Assembly: GCF_001238275.1 (NCBI RefSeq)
Contig: NZ_LGTB01000038.1
Span: 1-64,000 of the forward strand
Length of the DNA: 64,000 nucleotides
From: Bradyrhizobium viridifuturi
GTDB taxonomy: Bacteria > Pseudomonadota > Alphaproteobacteria > Rhizobiales > Xanthobacteraceae
Direction of reading: 5' to 3'
Below are positions 45,508-54,536 of this stretch, piece by piece; positions within the stretch are counted from its first letter, which is position 1; every line of letters begins with the position of its first letter. Made by a program: the position numbers and the translations under genes. The notes beneath the pieces are model-generated. The model was given only the letters and a program-made list of their open reading frames with translations, was not told the DNA's origin and did not search any database.

Positions 45508-46683
45508 ATGATGAACTCGCGGCGGGTACGGGCGGCGGCGTTGGGCGGGACGGTCGTTCTGTCAGGCTGCATTGTCTCGTGGTTTGCGACGTCCGGTTCG
45601 GCTGGCATCGAGATGATCGGTGCGTCAGTCTCCGATGCGTCAGTCACCGGTGCGTCGGTTGATGAATCTCGCGCAGTTGCTGTCGTCGCCGATGCCGTAT
45701 CGGCGACATCGTCGGCAACCGCCACGTCGAGCGCTGCCGTCGATGGCCCTCATGCCGTGACCATGAGCGAACAGGAAGCGGTGGCAACCGCCAAGGCTGC
45801 GCCGACCGTGCACGAGGCGGAACCCGTCGTCGAGGCCGCGTTGAGCGATCCGGCGCTGCCGGTGGACATTCAGCCGCTGCAGGCGCCGGTAGCGAACTCG
45901 CCGGATCCGGAGCCTCGCGTGGCCAAGCCGGCGGTGGACTCCGTCGAAATCCTCGACGAGTGCTGGGACGTCAACGCCTGCATCGATCGCTATCTGTGGG
46001 CGCTCTATCAAAGGACGCCCAAGGAAGACACCATCAAGGTGCCTGAGCAGAGGCAGGTGACGGTCAAGAGAAAGAAGAAGATGGTGACGGTCACCAGAAC
46101 CTTCACCCGGCTTGTCGATGAGGATTTCGCCTGGAAGGATACCAAGGCGGCCGAAAGAGCCGGCATGCCGATGATGGACTACGTCATGGGAGGTGTCGAT
46201 CGGAGCTTCAAGCTGAAGCTCTTTCATGCGCTTCTCGCGGCGGAACAGGCCGGCCTGTCGCCCGGCATCACCAGCGCCTTCCGCGATGACTACCGCCAGT
46301 CGATTGCAAGCGGGCTGAAGGCGGCCAGCAATAAATCGTATCACGGCGGCAGCTTCCGTGGCGGCTACGGCCATGGGCTCGCGGCCGACATCGTCAGCAC
46401 CGACGGCGCGACCCGCGACGACCGTTGGAGATCGTCGGAAAGGCTCTGGAAATGGGTCGACGCGCACGGCAAGGAGTTCGGCGTCGCGCGCCCCTATCTC
46501 GGTTTTGACCCGCCCCATCTGGCGCCGATCGATGGCAAGGAATATGCCGCTCACCGCGGTGGCGGCGAAACGCGACAGGCGACGCTGGACGCGAAGACGC
46601 GCAGCCGCCACGCGGCGCGCGACAGTCACGCCGCGGCGAAACGCGCAAGGACCGCGAAGTCATCGAAGGTGCGAACGATCTGA
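45508..46683 (+). CDS. Envelope protein with a putative D,D-peptidase-like (M15-type) C-terminal domain
   Basis: A 391-residue protein. The N-terminus is a signal or membrane anchor with a lipobox-like LSGC (ALGGTVVLSGC). A 100-residue low-complexity Ala/Val/Ser/Thr linker follows. The C-terminal domain (about 215-360) has SPGITSAFRDDYRQSIASGL, then SYHGGSFRGGYGHGLAADIV and FDPPHLAP. The His/Asp pattern (SYHGG... HGLAADI ... PPH) resembles the metal site of VanY-like M15 peptidases. That assignment is by pattern and not certain. The final 30 residues are basic. GGAGGCTGGG precedes the ATG. Confidence 0.65.
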   Translation: MMNSRRVRAAALGGTVVLSGCIVSWFATSGSAGIEMIGASVSDASVTGASVDESRAVAVVADAVSATSSATATSSAAVDGPHAVTMSEQEAVATAKAAPTVHEAEPVVEAALSDPALPVDIQPLQAPVANSPDPEPRVAKPAVDSVEILDECWDVNACIDRYLWALYQRTPKEDTIKVPEQRQVTVKRKKKMVTVTRTFTRLVDEDFAWKDTKAAERAGMPMMDYVMGGVDRSFKLKLFHALLAAEQAGLSPGITSAFRDDYRQSIASGLKAASNKSYHGGSFRGGYGHGLAADIVSTDGATRDDRWRSSERLWKWVDAHGKEFGVARPYLGFDPPHLAPIDGKEYAAHRGGGETRQATLDAKTRSRHAARDSHAAAKRARTAKSSKVRTI

Positions 46684-46799
46684 GCGGGATCGCGATGGTG
46701 CGTCTGGTGGGTCCGCCCATCGGGATGGCGCAAAGCGCGGTCCGATGACGGCTCCGGCGTAACCCGCCGGCGTGGTCCTCGAAATGCCCGCAACGACGC

Positions 46800-47486
46800 T
46801 TAGAGCGCGCCGCGCTCCTGCAGCAGCGCCAGCACCGCGTTGAGGTCCGGCAGCACGGCCGCGCATTTCGCCCGCGTCTCTTCGGTCGGCGGCGCCATGT
46901 CGGGCACCATCAGCGTGATAGCGCCGGCGGCGTGCGCGGCGGCGACGCCGTGGTTGGAATCCTCCACCGCGATGCAGGCCGCAGGCGGCACGCCGAGCCG
47001 TGCGGCGGCCTTGAGATAGAGCGCCGGGTCGGGCTTGCCGTGGGTCACGTCGTCGAGCGTCAGCAGCGTGTCGAAGCGGCTGCGGATTCCGGCGAGCGTG
47101 AGATGGCGCTCGGCGGTGCGGCGCGACGACGAGGTCACGATCGCGGTCCGGCGGCCGGCGTCGGCAAGGCCGTCGAGCAGCGCGAGCGTCCCGGGCTTGA
47201 GCGGCAGGCCGGCGTCGAACATGCGATCGCGGGTGACGATGAAGGCGCGATTGACCGCCTCGAGCGGAAACGCTGCGCCGTAATGATCGCGCAGCATCGC
47301 CTCGCAGACCGGGCCGGGAAGGCCGACCATGGAATGGCACAGCGCGACGACATCGTCGGTGTAGCCGCATGCATTGAGCGCCGTGACCAGGCTCTCGAAG
47401 TAAACCTTCTCGGTGTCGAGCAGCGTGCCGTCCATGTCGAGCAGGACGGCGTCGACGGTCCAGGGCGTGTTCACTCGTATGTTCAC
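46800..47486 (-). CDS. HAD-superfamily phosphatase (β-phosphoglucomutase-like)
   Basis: A 228-residue HAD hydrolase: motif I DMDGTLLDTEK (nucleophile Asp), motif II VTSSSRRTA, motif III Lys in HGKPDP, motif IV VEDSNHG. This layout with an α-helical cap belongs to the subfamily of β-phosphoglucomutases and sugar phosphatases. The start is GTG 47486, overlapping the stop of the CWC gene (GTGA). Confidence 0.92.
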   Translation of the reverse strand: MNIRVNTPWTVDAVLLDMDGTLLDTEKVYFESLVTALNACGYTDDVVALCHSMVGLPGPVCEAMLRDHYGAAFPLEAVNRAFIVTRDRMFDAGLPLKPGTLALLDGLADAGRRTAIVTSSSRRTAERHLTLAGIRSRFDTLLTLDDVTHGKPDPALYLKAAARLGVPPAACIAVEDSNHGVAAAHAAGAITLMVPDMAPPTEETRAKCAAVLPDLNAVLALLQERGAL

Positions 47487-47698
47487 TTGCCGCTCGTCGC
47501 GGCTTGTTGTTCCGCCAGTTTCCGCAAGCAGGCGGGGCACAGGCAGTCGGCGCCGTCGGTCGGCATCGGCAGGCGAAAGCTCTCGTCGAAGCACCAGCAC
47601 GATCCCGTGAGCGCGCAGGAGAATTCGCTGCCGCATGCCGTGCAAGCGAGCCGGCGTGGCGAAGCTTGTTCGGAACGATTGCTTGACGAGAGGTCCAT
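47483..47698 (-). CDS. Cysteine-rich CWC-type protein (71 aa)
   Basis: A short soluble protein with Cys pairs CTACGSEFSC, SCWCF (the CWC core) and CLCPACLRKL. This is the pattern of the 'Cys-rich CWC' family, a probable zinc binder of unknown role. Its stop overlaps the start of the HAD gene, so the two are coupled. Confidence 0.85.
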   Translation of the reverse strand: MDLSSSNRSEQASPRRLACTACGSEFSCALTGSCWCFDESFRLPMPTDGADCLCPACLRKLAEQQAATSGK

Positions 47699-47801
47699 TT
47701 CTAACCGCGATTTAATGCGCGAATTAATCTCGGGTTCATCCCCGACCGCGCTATGATACTCGCAACCGATATAGCCGGGATAGGCCGTTAAGGGAATTCC
47801 G

Positions 47802-49379
47802 ATGGCCCGTGATTCGCAAGCCGCGCTGATTGCGCTCAACCGGTTTGGATTCGGCGCGCGTGGCGGGGCGTCCGGCGACTTCATCAACGCGGCCTCCGAT
47901 CCGCGCGGTTTCGTGCTGGCCGAACTGGCGCGTCCGAACGGCGCGCTGCTCGAAGTGCCGGGCCTGCTCTCGACGCCGGAGCTCGGCAGGCAGGTGTTCG
48001 ACTATCAGTTCGAGATCCAGCAGGCGCGCAACGCCGCGAAGGCCGCGCAGCAAGGTGCGAGCGAGACGCCACCGCAGGGTTCGGACGCGAAGCCGCAACC
48101 GCGGCGCAACCTGTCGCTGTCGACTGCTGCGAAGGAAATCGCCGGCAAGGATCCGGCGATTCAGCCGCCCGACAGCGCCAACGCGGCGATGACGCCGTCC
48201 GCCACGATGCAGCCTCCGACGATGCAGACGATGGCAGGTCCGCCGAAGCCGCCGGCGCAGCCGCTCAACATCATCCAGAAGACGTTCCGCGCCGAGGCCT
48301 TGGCGCGGCTGCAGCGCGGCGTGGTTGCCGATTGCGGCTTCGTCGAGCGGCTCGTGGTGTTCTGGTCCAACCACTTCTGCATCTCCGCCAACAAGGGCGC
48401 GCTGGCGCGGATGTGGGCCGGCTCGTTCGAGCGCGAGGCGATCCGCCCGCACGTGCTCGGCCGCTTCTCGGACATGCTGAAGGCGGTCGAGCAGCATCCG
48501 GCGATGCTGTTCTTCCTCGACAACCAGCAATCGCTCGGGCCGGAGTCGCGCGCCGGCATCAACCGCAATCGCGGCCTGAACGAGAACCTCGCGCGCGAGA
48601 TCATGGAGCTGCACACGCTCGGCGTCGGCGGTGGCTACACCCAGGACGACGTGACGGCGCTGGCGCGCGTCATCACGGGCTGGACCTTTGCCGGCCGCCG
48701 CGGCCAGCTCGGCACGCCCGGCAGCTTCGTGTTCAACGCCAATGCGCATCAGCCGGGGCCGCAGCAGGTGCTGGGCAAGACCTATGCGCAGGCCGGCGTT
48801 GCGCAGGGCGAGGCGGTGCTGTCCGATATCGCGCGGCATCCCTCGACCGCGAAATTCATCGCGACCAAATTCGCCCGTCATTTCGTCGCCGACGATCCGC
48901 CGCCGGCGTTGGTAGCGAAGCTGCAGGATAGCTTTACCAAGACCGACGGTGATCTCAGGGCGCTCGCCACGACACTGGTCGGCTCCAGCGAGGCGTGGCA
49001 GGCGACGTTGACGAAAATGCGCTCTCCTTACGAATTCCTGCTCGCCTCCGGCCGGCTGCTGGCGCGCAATCCCGAGGACCCTGGCCGCTATCTCAACGGC
49101 CTCAATTTGCTCGGCCAGCCGCTGTGGTCGCCGGCCGGGCCGAACGGTTTTCCGGATACCACTGCGGCCTGGGCGGCGCCCGAAGGCCTCAAGCTCAGGC
49201 TCGACATCTCGGCGCAGCTTGCCTCGCAACTCGCCGACCGGTTCGACCCGCGCGAATTGCTCGAGCTGGTTGCCGCGGATGCCGCCGCGCCGGAGACGCG
49301 GCGCACCATCGAGCGTGCGGAATCGCGGCAGCAGGCGCTGGCGCTGCTGCTGATGTCGCCGGAATTCCAGAGGAGATGA
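47802..49379 (+). CDS. DUF1800 family protein
   Basis: A 525-residue protein of family DUF1800: ALIALNRFGFGARGG start, central VVFWSNHFCISANKGALARM, NENLAREIMELHTLGVGGGYTQDDV, and C-terminal FPDTTAAW. No signal peptide is seen, in contrast to many relatives. It overlaps or abuts the DUF1501 gene (AGGAGATGACGATGG), its usual partner. The pair is widespread and of unknown biochemical function. Confidence 0.92.
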   Translation: MARDSQAALIALNRFGFGARGGASGDFINAASDPRGFVLAELARPNGALLEVPGLLSTPELGRQVFDYQFEIQQARNAAKAAQQGASETPPQGSDAKPQPRRNLSLSTAAKEIAGKDPAIQPPDSANAAMTPSATMQPPTMQTMAGPPKPPAQPLNIIQKTFRAEALARLQRGVVADCGFVERLVVFWSNHFCISANKGALARMWAGSFEREAIRPHVLGRFSDMLKAVEQHPAMLFFLDNQQSLGPESRAGINRNRGLNENLAREIMELHTLGVGGGYTQDDVTALARVITGWTFAGRRGQLGTPGSFVFNANAHQPGPQQVLGKTYAQAGVAQGEAVLSDIARHPSTAKFIATKFARHFVADDPPPALVAKLQDSFTKTDGDLRALATTLVGSSEAWQATLTKMRSPYEFLLASGRLLARNPEDPGRYLNGLNLLGQPLWSPAGPNGFPDTTAAWAAPEGLKLRLDISAQLASQLADRFDPRELLELVAADAAAPETRRTIERAESRQQALALLLMSPEFQRR

Positions 49380-49381
49380 CG

Positions 49382-50602
49382 ATGGATTGCTCCGAGAGCC
49401 TGAGGATGCAGGCGACGTCGCGGCGCGCGCTGCTGCTCGGCGGCGCCTCGTTTGCCGCCTGGGCCTATTTGCCGAAATTCGCGCGCGCCGCGGATGGCCG
49501 CGATCCGCGCTTCGTCACCATCATCCTGCGCGGCGCGCTCGACGGCCTTGCAACTGTCGCGCCGGTCGGCGATCCCGATTATGCCGGCCTGCATGGCGCG
49601 ATCGCGCTGAGGGCCGATGGACCGAACGCGGCTCTGATGCTGGATCAATTCTTCGGCCTGCATCCGGCGATGCCGGAATTCGCGCGGATGTATCGCGCCA
49701 AACAGGCCGCGGTGGTTCATGCGGTGGCGACTTCCTATCGCGACCGCTCGCATTTTGACGGCCAGGATGTGCTGGAGAGCGGCTTCCCCGGTCCCGGCCG
49801 CGTGCAGTCCGGCTGGCTCAACCGCGCGCTCGAAGCATTGCCGAAGGGCGAGCGGGTGACGAGCGCGCTGGCGGTCGGCCCGACCACGCCGCTGGTGCTG
49901 CGCGGCGCAGCGCCGACCGTCGGCTGGGCCCCGTCCGCGCTGCCGCAGGCTGCCGACGACACCGCGATGCGGCTGCTAGATCTCTATCAGCATCGCGATC
50001 CGACGCTGGCCAGCGCGCTAACGCAAGGCTTGCAACTCGATAAGCAGGCGCAGGGCGATGAGATGAAGCCGAAGCCCGGCGGCGGCGTGGCGGCGATGCG
50101 GTTGGTGGCGCGCGGCGCCGCCAAGCTGATGGCCGCCGATGACGGACCGCGGATCGGTGCGCTCGCCTTCGAAGGCTGGGATACCCATGCCAATGAGGGC
50201 GGCGCGGTCGGCCGCCTTGCGCAGCTGCTCGGCGGTCTCGACGGCGCGCTGGCGGAATTCCAGAGCGGTCTCGGCGCGCGCTGGCGCGACACCGTGATCG
50301 TGGTGGCGACCGAATTCGGCCGCACCGCGCGCATCAATGGCACCGAAGGCACCGACCACGGCACCGGCACCATCGCGCTGCTCGCCGGCGGCGCTGTCAA
50401 TGGCGGCCGCATGATCACCGACTGGCCGGGCCTCAAGCCCGCCAACCTCTACCAGGCCCGCGACCTCGCCCCGACCACCGACCTGCGCGCCGTGATCAAG
50501 GGCGTGCTGCACGATCAGTTCGGCCTCGGCGAGCGCGTGCTGGCCGAGACGGTGTTTCCGGACAGCGCGCCGGCAAGGCCGATGAAGGGGTTGATTACTT
50601 AA
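49382..50602 (+). CDS. DUF1501 family protein, Tat-type signal
   Basis: A 406-residue protein. The N-terminus has SRRALLLGGASFAAWAYLPK, a twin-arginine-like signal. FVTIILRGALDGLATVAPVG starts the sulfatase/alkaline-phosphatase-like fold of DUF1501. RDRSHFDGQDVLESGF, GWDTHANEGGAVGRLA and VATEFGRTARINGTEGTDHGTG are the family's conserved metal-ligand blocks. Start at 49382 fits AGGAG spacing; ATG 49376 overlaps the DUF1800 stop and is the alternative. Works with DUF1800 by context. Confidence 0.92.
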   Translation: MDCSESLRMQATSRRALLLGGASFAAWAYLPKFARAADGRDPRFVTIILRGALDGLATVAPVGDPDYAGLHGAIALRADGPNAALMLDQFFGLHPAMPEFARMYRAKQAAVVHAVATSYRDRSHFDGQDVLESGFPGPGRVQSGWLNRALEALPKGERVTSALAVGPTTPLVLRGAAPTVGWAPSALPQAADDTAMRLLDLYQHRDPTLASALTQGLQLDKQAQGDEMKPKPGGGVAAMRLVARGAAKLMAADDGPRIGALAFEGWDTHANEGGAVGRLAQLLGGLDGALAEFQSGLGARWRDTVIVVATEFGRTARINGTEGTDHGTGTIALLAGGAVNGGRMITDWPGLKPANLYQARDLAPTTDLRAVIKGVLHDQFGLGERVLAETVFPDSAPARPMKGLIT

Positions 50603-50623
50603 AGCGAGTGTCCCAACCACGGT

Positions 50624-50746
50624 GTCGTCCCGGCGAAGGCCGGGACCCATTGCCACCGCTGATCATTGTTGGAACGAGCTGGAGCCACAGCGCTGCGCGA
50701 CCACGAAGACTTGTGGTTATGGGTCCCGGCCTTCGCCGGGACGACG
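50624..50746. repeat. Dispersed repeat, GTCGTCCCGGCGAAGGCCGGGACCCAT family
   Basis: A left hairpin (CCGGCGAAGGCCGG) and a right hairpin (CCCGGCCTTCGCCGGG) face each other in inverted orientation about 75 bases apart. It is the same family as the copy near 32929-33045. It lies between the convergent DUF1501 and aldo/keto reductase genes. Confidence 0.85.
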
Positions 50747-50753
50747 CAAGTAA

Positions 50754-51695
50754 TTACCCCTTTGTGATCCGGTCGATCTCCGCCATCTCCTCCGCCGTCA
50801 GCTTCCAGCTGATCGCCTTGACGTTCTGCTCGATCTGCTCGACGCGTGTCGCGCCGGCGATGACGCTTGCGACTTGCGGGCGGGCGGCGAGCCAGGAGAA
50901 GGCGAGCTCGAGCATGCTGTGGCCGCGCTCCCGCGCGAACGTTTGCAACTGCTCGACGATGTCCTCGTTGCGTGGCGTGACGTAGCGGTCCTTCAAGGCC
51001 GGCGCCTTGGCGAACCGACTGTCGGCGGGCGCAGCCGCGCCGCGCTGGTACTTGCCGGTCAAGAGGCCGCTGGCGAGCGGAAAGAATGGCAGCAGGCCGA
51101 GATTGTATTGCTGCGCTGCCGGCAACAAATCCTTCTCGATGCCGCGCACCACGAGGCTGTATTCGTCCTGGCAGGACACGAAGCGGTTCACGTTCATCTG
51201 ACGCGCGACGTATTCGGCTTCCGTGATCCGCCATGCCGGGAAGTTGGAGTTGCCGATGTAGCGCACCTTGCCCTGGCGCACGAGATCGTCGAGCGCGCGC
51301 AGAGTCTCGTCGATTGGCGTCAGCGGATCGTAGTCGTGCTGCTGGTAGAGATCGATGTAGTCCGTCTTCAGGCGGGTGAGGCTCGCCTCGACGGCCGACA
51401 TGATGTAGCGCCGCGAGGCGCCCTGCTTGGTGCCGTCGGTCGCCATCGGCTTGGAGAATTTGGTGGCGAGCACGATGTCCTTGCGGCGATCGCCCAGCAC
51501 GGTGCCGAGCACGGTTTCCGAGCCGCCCATGCCCGCATAGATGTCGGCGGTGTCGAACAGCGTGATGCCGAGATCGATCGCCTTGTGGATCACCTTGCGC
51601 GAGGTTTCCAGATCGGTGCGCTGGCCGAAATTGTTGCAGCCGATGCCGACCGCGGACACGCGCAGGCCGGAACTGCCGAGATTACGAATTTCCAT
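50754..51695 (-). CDS. Aldo/keto reductase
   Basis: A 313-residue (β/α)8 oxidoreductase: GIGCNNFGQRTD start, catalytic Asp/Tyr in FDTADIYAGMGGSE, Lys in LATKFSKPM and His in LYQQHDYDP. The NADPH-binding late region has VIAGATRVEQIEQNV. This is the YajO/YghZ-like or general AKR branch. Substrate unknown. Confidence 0.93.
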   Translation of the reverse strand: MEIRNLGSSGLRVSAVGIGCNNFGQRTDLETSRKVIHKAIDLGITLFDTADIYAGMGGSETVLGTVLGDRRKDIVLATKFSKPMATDGTKQGASRRYIMSAVEASLTRLKTDYIDLYQQHDYDPLTPIDETLRALDDLVRQGKVRYIGNSNFPAWRITEAEYVARQMNVNRFVSCQDEYSLVVRGIEKDLLPAAQQYNLGLLPFFPLASGLLTGKYQRGAAAPADSRFAKAPALKDRYVTPRNEDIVEQLQTFARERGHSMLELAFSWLAARPQVASVIAGATRVEQIEQNVKAISWKLTAEEMAEIDRITKG

Positions 51696-51969
51696 GGGAC
51701 AATCCTGTGGGATAGGCGAGGGAGTCCGCGGATTGTGACGCGCACGACGCAGGCCGGCAAGGTGTCGCCCTACCGCCGGTCACGCATGGCAATGTCGCAA
51801 AAAAGCAATGTCGAAAAAAAGCGGTCCCGGTCAGACGCGGCGACTGACGGGGACCGCTCGGGGCGAAGATCTGAGACGGGGGGCCTGATCTTACGCGAGC
51901 GGAAGCGTAGCCGGGCTTTGTAACGCGCCGGTGACACCTCTGTGCAATCCACAGGCTGCGAATGCGCGC

Positions 51970-52431
51970 TCAGAGAATCTTGCGATAGATGACGAAGCCC
52001 GGCCTGTCCGCGACCTTGTCATAAAGCTGCATTGCGGTGCGGTTGGTCTCATGCGTCTGCCAGTAGACGCGCGGCGATCCGACGAGCTTCGCCTGCGCGT
52101 AGACGCCGTTGATCAAGGCGCGGCCGACGCCCTTGCCGCGCGCGGCCTCGCTGGTGAAAAGATCCTGCAAATAGCAGGTCGGCGCGATCGCCGTGGTCGA
52201 GCGGTGAAACAGATAATGCGTCAGCCCGACCAGCCTGCCGCCGGCATCGGCGACCAGCGCATGCACCGGCTCGTAGGCGTCGAAGAAGCGCTCCCACGTC
52301 ATCGCCGTGATCGCGGGCGCGAGCGCGGTCGGACCGGACCGCTCGTAGAAAGCATTGTAGCCGTCCCACAAGGGCAGCCACTGGGCGTAATCGTCGCGCG
52401 TGACGAAGCGGATGGTGACGTCGTCGGACAT
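51970..52431 (-). CDS. GNAT-family N-acetyltransferase
   Basis: A 153-residue acetyltransferase: TIRFVTRDDYAQWLPLWDGY start, acetyl-CoA site LQDLFTSEAARGKGVGRALI (RGKGVG) and the late YWQTHETNRTAMQLYDKVA, the classic β5-α4 motif. Acceptor unknown. Confidence 0.92.
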   Translation of the reverse strand: MSDDVTIRFVTRDDYAQWLPLWDGYNAFYERSGPTALAPAITAMTWERFFDAYEPVHALVADAGGRLVGLTHYLFHRSTTAIAPTCYLQDLFTSEAARGKGVGRALINGVYAQAKLVGSPRVYWQTHETNRTAMQLYDKVADRPGFVIYRKIL

Positions 52432-52493
52432 GAGCGATCCCCGGATGATCCTGCGTTGCGCGATGTCTGCGCATCGCCTCGCAACGTTCTAGA

Positions 52494-52538
52494 GCATGAT
52501 CCGGAAAAGTGTGAAGCGGTTTTCCGAAGAGATCATGC
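52494..52538. repeat. Palindromic repeat GCATGATCCGGAAAAGT...GATCATGC
   Basis: GCATGATC at one end and GATCATGC at the other flank CGGAAAA and TTTTCCG with a central GAAGCGG. The same 45-bp palindrome is at 58614-58658. Typical of the group's intergenic DNA. Confidence 0.85.
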
Positions 52539-52584
52539 CAAAGAAGGCGTCGTCAATGTGGGGGATCAATCGGGAGGCCGCGCG

Positions 52585-53400
52585 TCACTCGGCGGCGCGC
52601 AGCAGCCTCGCGAGATGGCGTTCGCGCCCGGCGCGTTGTGCCCGGTATTCGTCGGCGCGGGCGGGATCATCGGTATGCCGAACGAGGTCGGTGACCGGCG
52701 TGTAGCTCAGCATGCGGCCGCCGTCCGGCAGCGCCGTGCAGCTGAAGCGCAGCACCTGGCCGTCGGCGAGATTGAGGTTGATCGGCGTGGAATCGCCTGC
52801 ACGCATCATCTCGATGCGTTTGGTGACGAACGCGCTCATCTCGTCTTCCGGCAACTCGTAGGCGCCGGTGTCGCGGCCATGATACATCAGCGCGACGAAA
52901 GGCGGCTTGCTGTCGGCCTGTGCGTCTGAGAGCGCGAAATAGTCGCGGAAGGCGCGGTTGATGAATTCGGCGCGGGTGTCGGCATCGAGCAGCACGATGC
53001 CGATGTCGACCTGGTCGAGCGCGGCGGCGAGCCGCTCGGAGGTGGCGTGATGCTGCTTGTCCGCGGCAAAGGCGTCGATCCATTTCTGCCGCAGCATGCC
53101 GGTGATCACGGCGGTGCCGGCCGCGGTCGCCGCCAGCATCAGCATCCGCGCGACGTCGGCCGTGTCGTAGCCGGGCAGCGCGCGATGATCGAGAAAGAAC
53201 AGCGCCGATGCGGCCACCGCGATCGCGGCGGAGATCAGCCCGGAGGTGATGCCGCTGATCGAGCTCGCCAGCGCCACGATGCAGACGAACAGCGGCGCGG
53301 GGTTGGGGACGGCGGCAATGTGGCGATCGATCAGGAAGGCGGCAAGCCCCGTGATCGCCGTTAGAGCCGGACCTGAAATGACACGCCATTCAAACCGCAT
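52585..53400 (-). CDS. Membrane-bound PAS-domain protein
   Basis: A 271-residue protein. The N-terminal half has three or four hydrophobic segments (ALTAITGLAAFLID, APLFVCIVALASSISGIT, LISAAIAVAASALFFL, MLMLAATAAGTAVITGML). A PAS domain begins at about 150 (LAAALDQVDIGIVLLDADTR, then FINRAFRDYFALSD). There is no kinase, GGDEF or other output domain after PAS, so it is either a stand-alone sensor or a truncated one. Confidence 0.8.
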   Translation of the reverse strand: MRFEWRVISGPALTAITGLAAFLIDRHIAAVPNPAPLFVCIVALASSISGITSGLISAAIAVAASALFFLDHRALPGYDTADVARMLMLAATAAGTAVITGMLRQKWIDAFAADKQHHATSERLAAALDQVDIGIVLLDADTRAEFINRAFRDYFALSDAQADSKPPFVALMYHGRDTGAYELPEDEMSAFVTKRIEMMRAGDSTPINLNLADGQVLRFSCTALPDGGRMLSYTPVTDLVRHTDDPARADEYRAQRAGRERHLARLLRAAE

Positions 53401-53611
53401 GGGCGTTCTCGCTATCCATCAAACAAACGATAAAGCCGCAGTTTGACGACAGAGCCGCAACCATGCCGGGATTTCCGCGCCGACCGTTAAGCGGCCCTTG
53501 CGCGTGCCGAACCAGATTTCGTTGCTTTCAAATCAAATGTTATGCAGATCGGCATGGAACCAGGTTCCGGGCCCGCGGGTTACCGCGTGCTTTGCTTGCA
53601 AGAGGACATCG

Positions 53612-53965
53612 ATGCCCGCCATTTCGCCGTCACTGCTGCCGATCCTGATGCTGTTTGCCTCGAACGTCTTCATGACCTTCGCCTGGTACGGCCATCTCAA
53701 GTTCAAGGATCATTCGCTCCCTATGGTCATCATGGTGAGCTGGGGCATCGCCTTCTTCGAATACTGGCTGGCGGTGCCGGCCAATCGCTGGGGCAGCGAG
53801 GTCTATAGCGCGGCGCAGCTCAAGACCATGCAGGAGGTGATCACGCTGGTGGTGTTCGCGGCCTTCTCGGTCTTGTACCTGAAGGAGCCGCTGGGCTGGA
53901 ATCACGCGCTCGGATTTGCCTTCATCGCGGCCGGCGCGTTCTTCATCTTCCACAAATGGAGCTAG
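53612..53965 (+). CDS. DMT-family protein, DUF486 type
   Basis: A 117-residue membrane protein with four helices: LPILMLFASNVFMTFAWYGH, LPMVIMVSWGIAFFEYWLAV, VITLVVFAAFSVLYL and ALGFAFIAAGAFFIF. The pattern MTFAWYGHLK is typical of DUF486, a small DMT-like family of unknown function. ATG 53612 follows GAGG. Confidence 0.9.
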   Translation: MPAISPSLLPILMLFASNVFMTFAWYGHLKFKDHSLPMVIMVSWGIAFFEYWLAVPANRWGSEVYSAAQLKTMQEVITLVVFAAFSVLYLKEPLGWNHALGFAFIAAGAFFIFHKWS

Positions 53966-53975
53966 CGCATCTGCG

Positions 53976-54131
53976 CTAGTGGTGCGGTGCCGGTTTGGCG
54001 GCAGGCGTCGTCACCTGCGCGGGGTGCGCGCGGTCTTCGCCCTGCGTGCCGGTCACAATCAGGAGCGAAGCCGCCAGCAGGATCGCCGCCGACAGCGTCA
54101 CGGTCACAAGTCCCACGGGGGTCTTCATCAT
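53976..54131 (-). CDS. Small single-pass exported/membrane protein (51 aa)
   Basis: Starts at ATG 54131 (MMKTPVGLV): one helix TVTLSAAILLAASLLIVTGT, then a Pro/Ala/His tail (VTTPAAKPAPHH). It lies downstream of a similar small gene (54194-54370) on the same strand. Confidence 0.55.
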   Translation of the reverse strand: MMKTPVGLVTVTLSAAILLAASLLIVTGTQGEDRAHPAQVTTPAAKPAPHH

Positions 54132-54193
54132 GTCGTGCCGCTGTCTTTCCCGCGCCTTGCCGCGGATGAAGGTGCCAAAGAAAATTTGCTTGA

Positions 54194-54370
54194 TTACGCC
54201 GGGATCGATGTTGCCACGCCAATGTTGCTCGACAGCACCGTGACGGCGACGACCAGGCACAGCGTCAGCGCGCCAAGCGCGAGCGACGCGGCGATCGCGT
54301 TGGTCAGCCGGGATGACGCCACCGGGGCAGGGCGGCCATGGAAGCCTGCCGTGCCGGACCACCGTTTCAT
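54194..54370 (-). CDS. Small single-pass membrane protein (58 aa)
   Basis: Starts at ATG 54370 behind GAGGGATTTAG. A 22-residue polar N-terminus (KRWSGTAGFHGRPAPVASSR) precedes one helix (AIAASLALGALTLCLVVAVT) and a short outer tail ending SIPA-stop. In tandem with the 51-residue gene. No family recognised. Confidence 0.55.
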   Translation of the reverse strand: MKRWSGTAGFHGRPAPVASSRLTNAIAASLALGALTLCLVVAVTVLSSNIGVATSIPA

Positions 54371-54536
54371 GGTCTAAATCCCTCAGGTCGCGAGCGAATC
54401 ACTCGCGACATCCGAGCGAATCTGCCGACCGTCACCGGCAACATTGCGGCCGCGGCGCCCTCCAAAAACGGCGAAAATGCGGCCTATGCGGGAGTTTTGC
54501 CCGCTATTTGGGCAATTTCCCCGCTATTCCCGGAAT

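Noticed and set aside
47751-49229. 492-codon frame on the minus strand
   Set aside because: Antisense to the DUF1800 gene, Arg-rich with no motif. The + strand has the family motifs.
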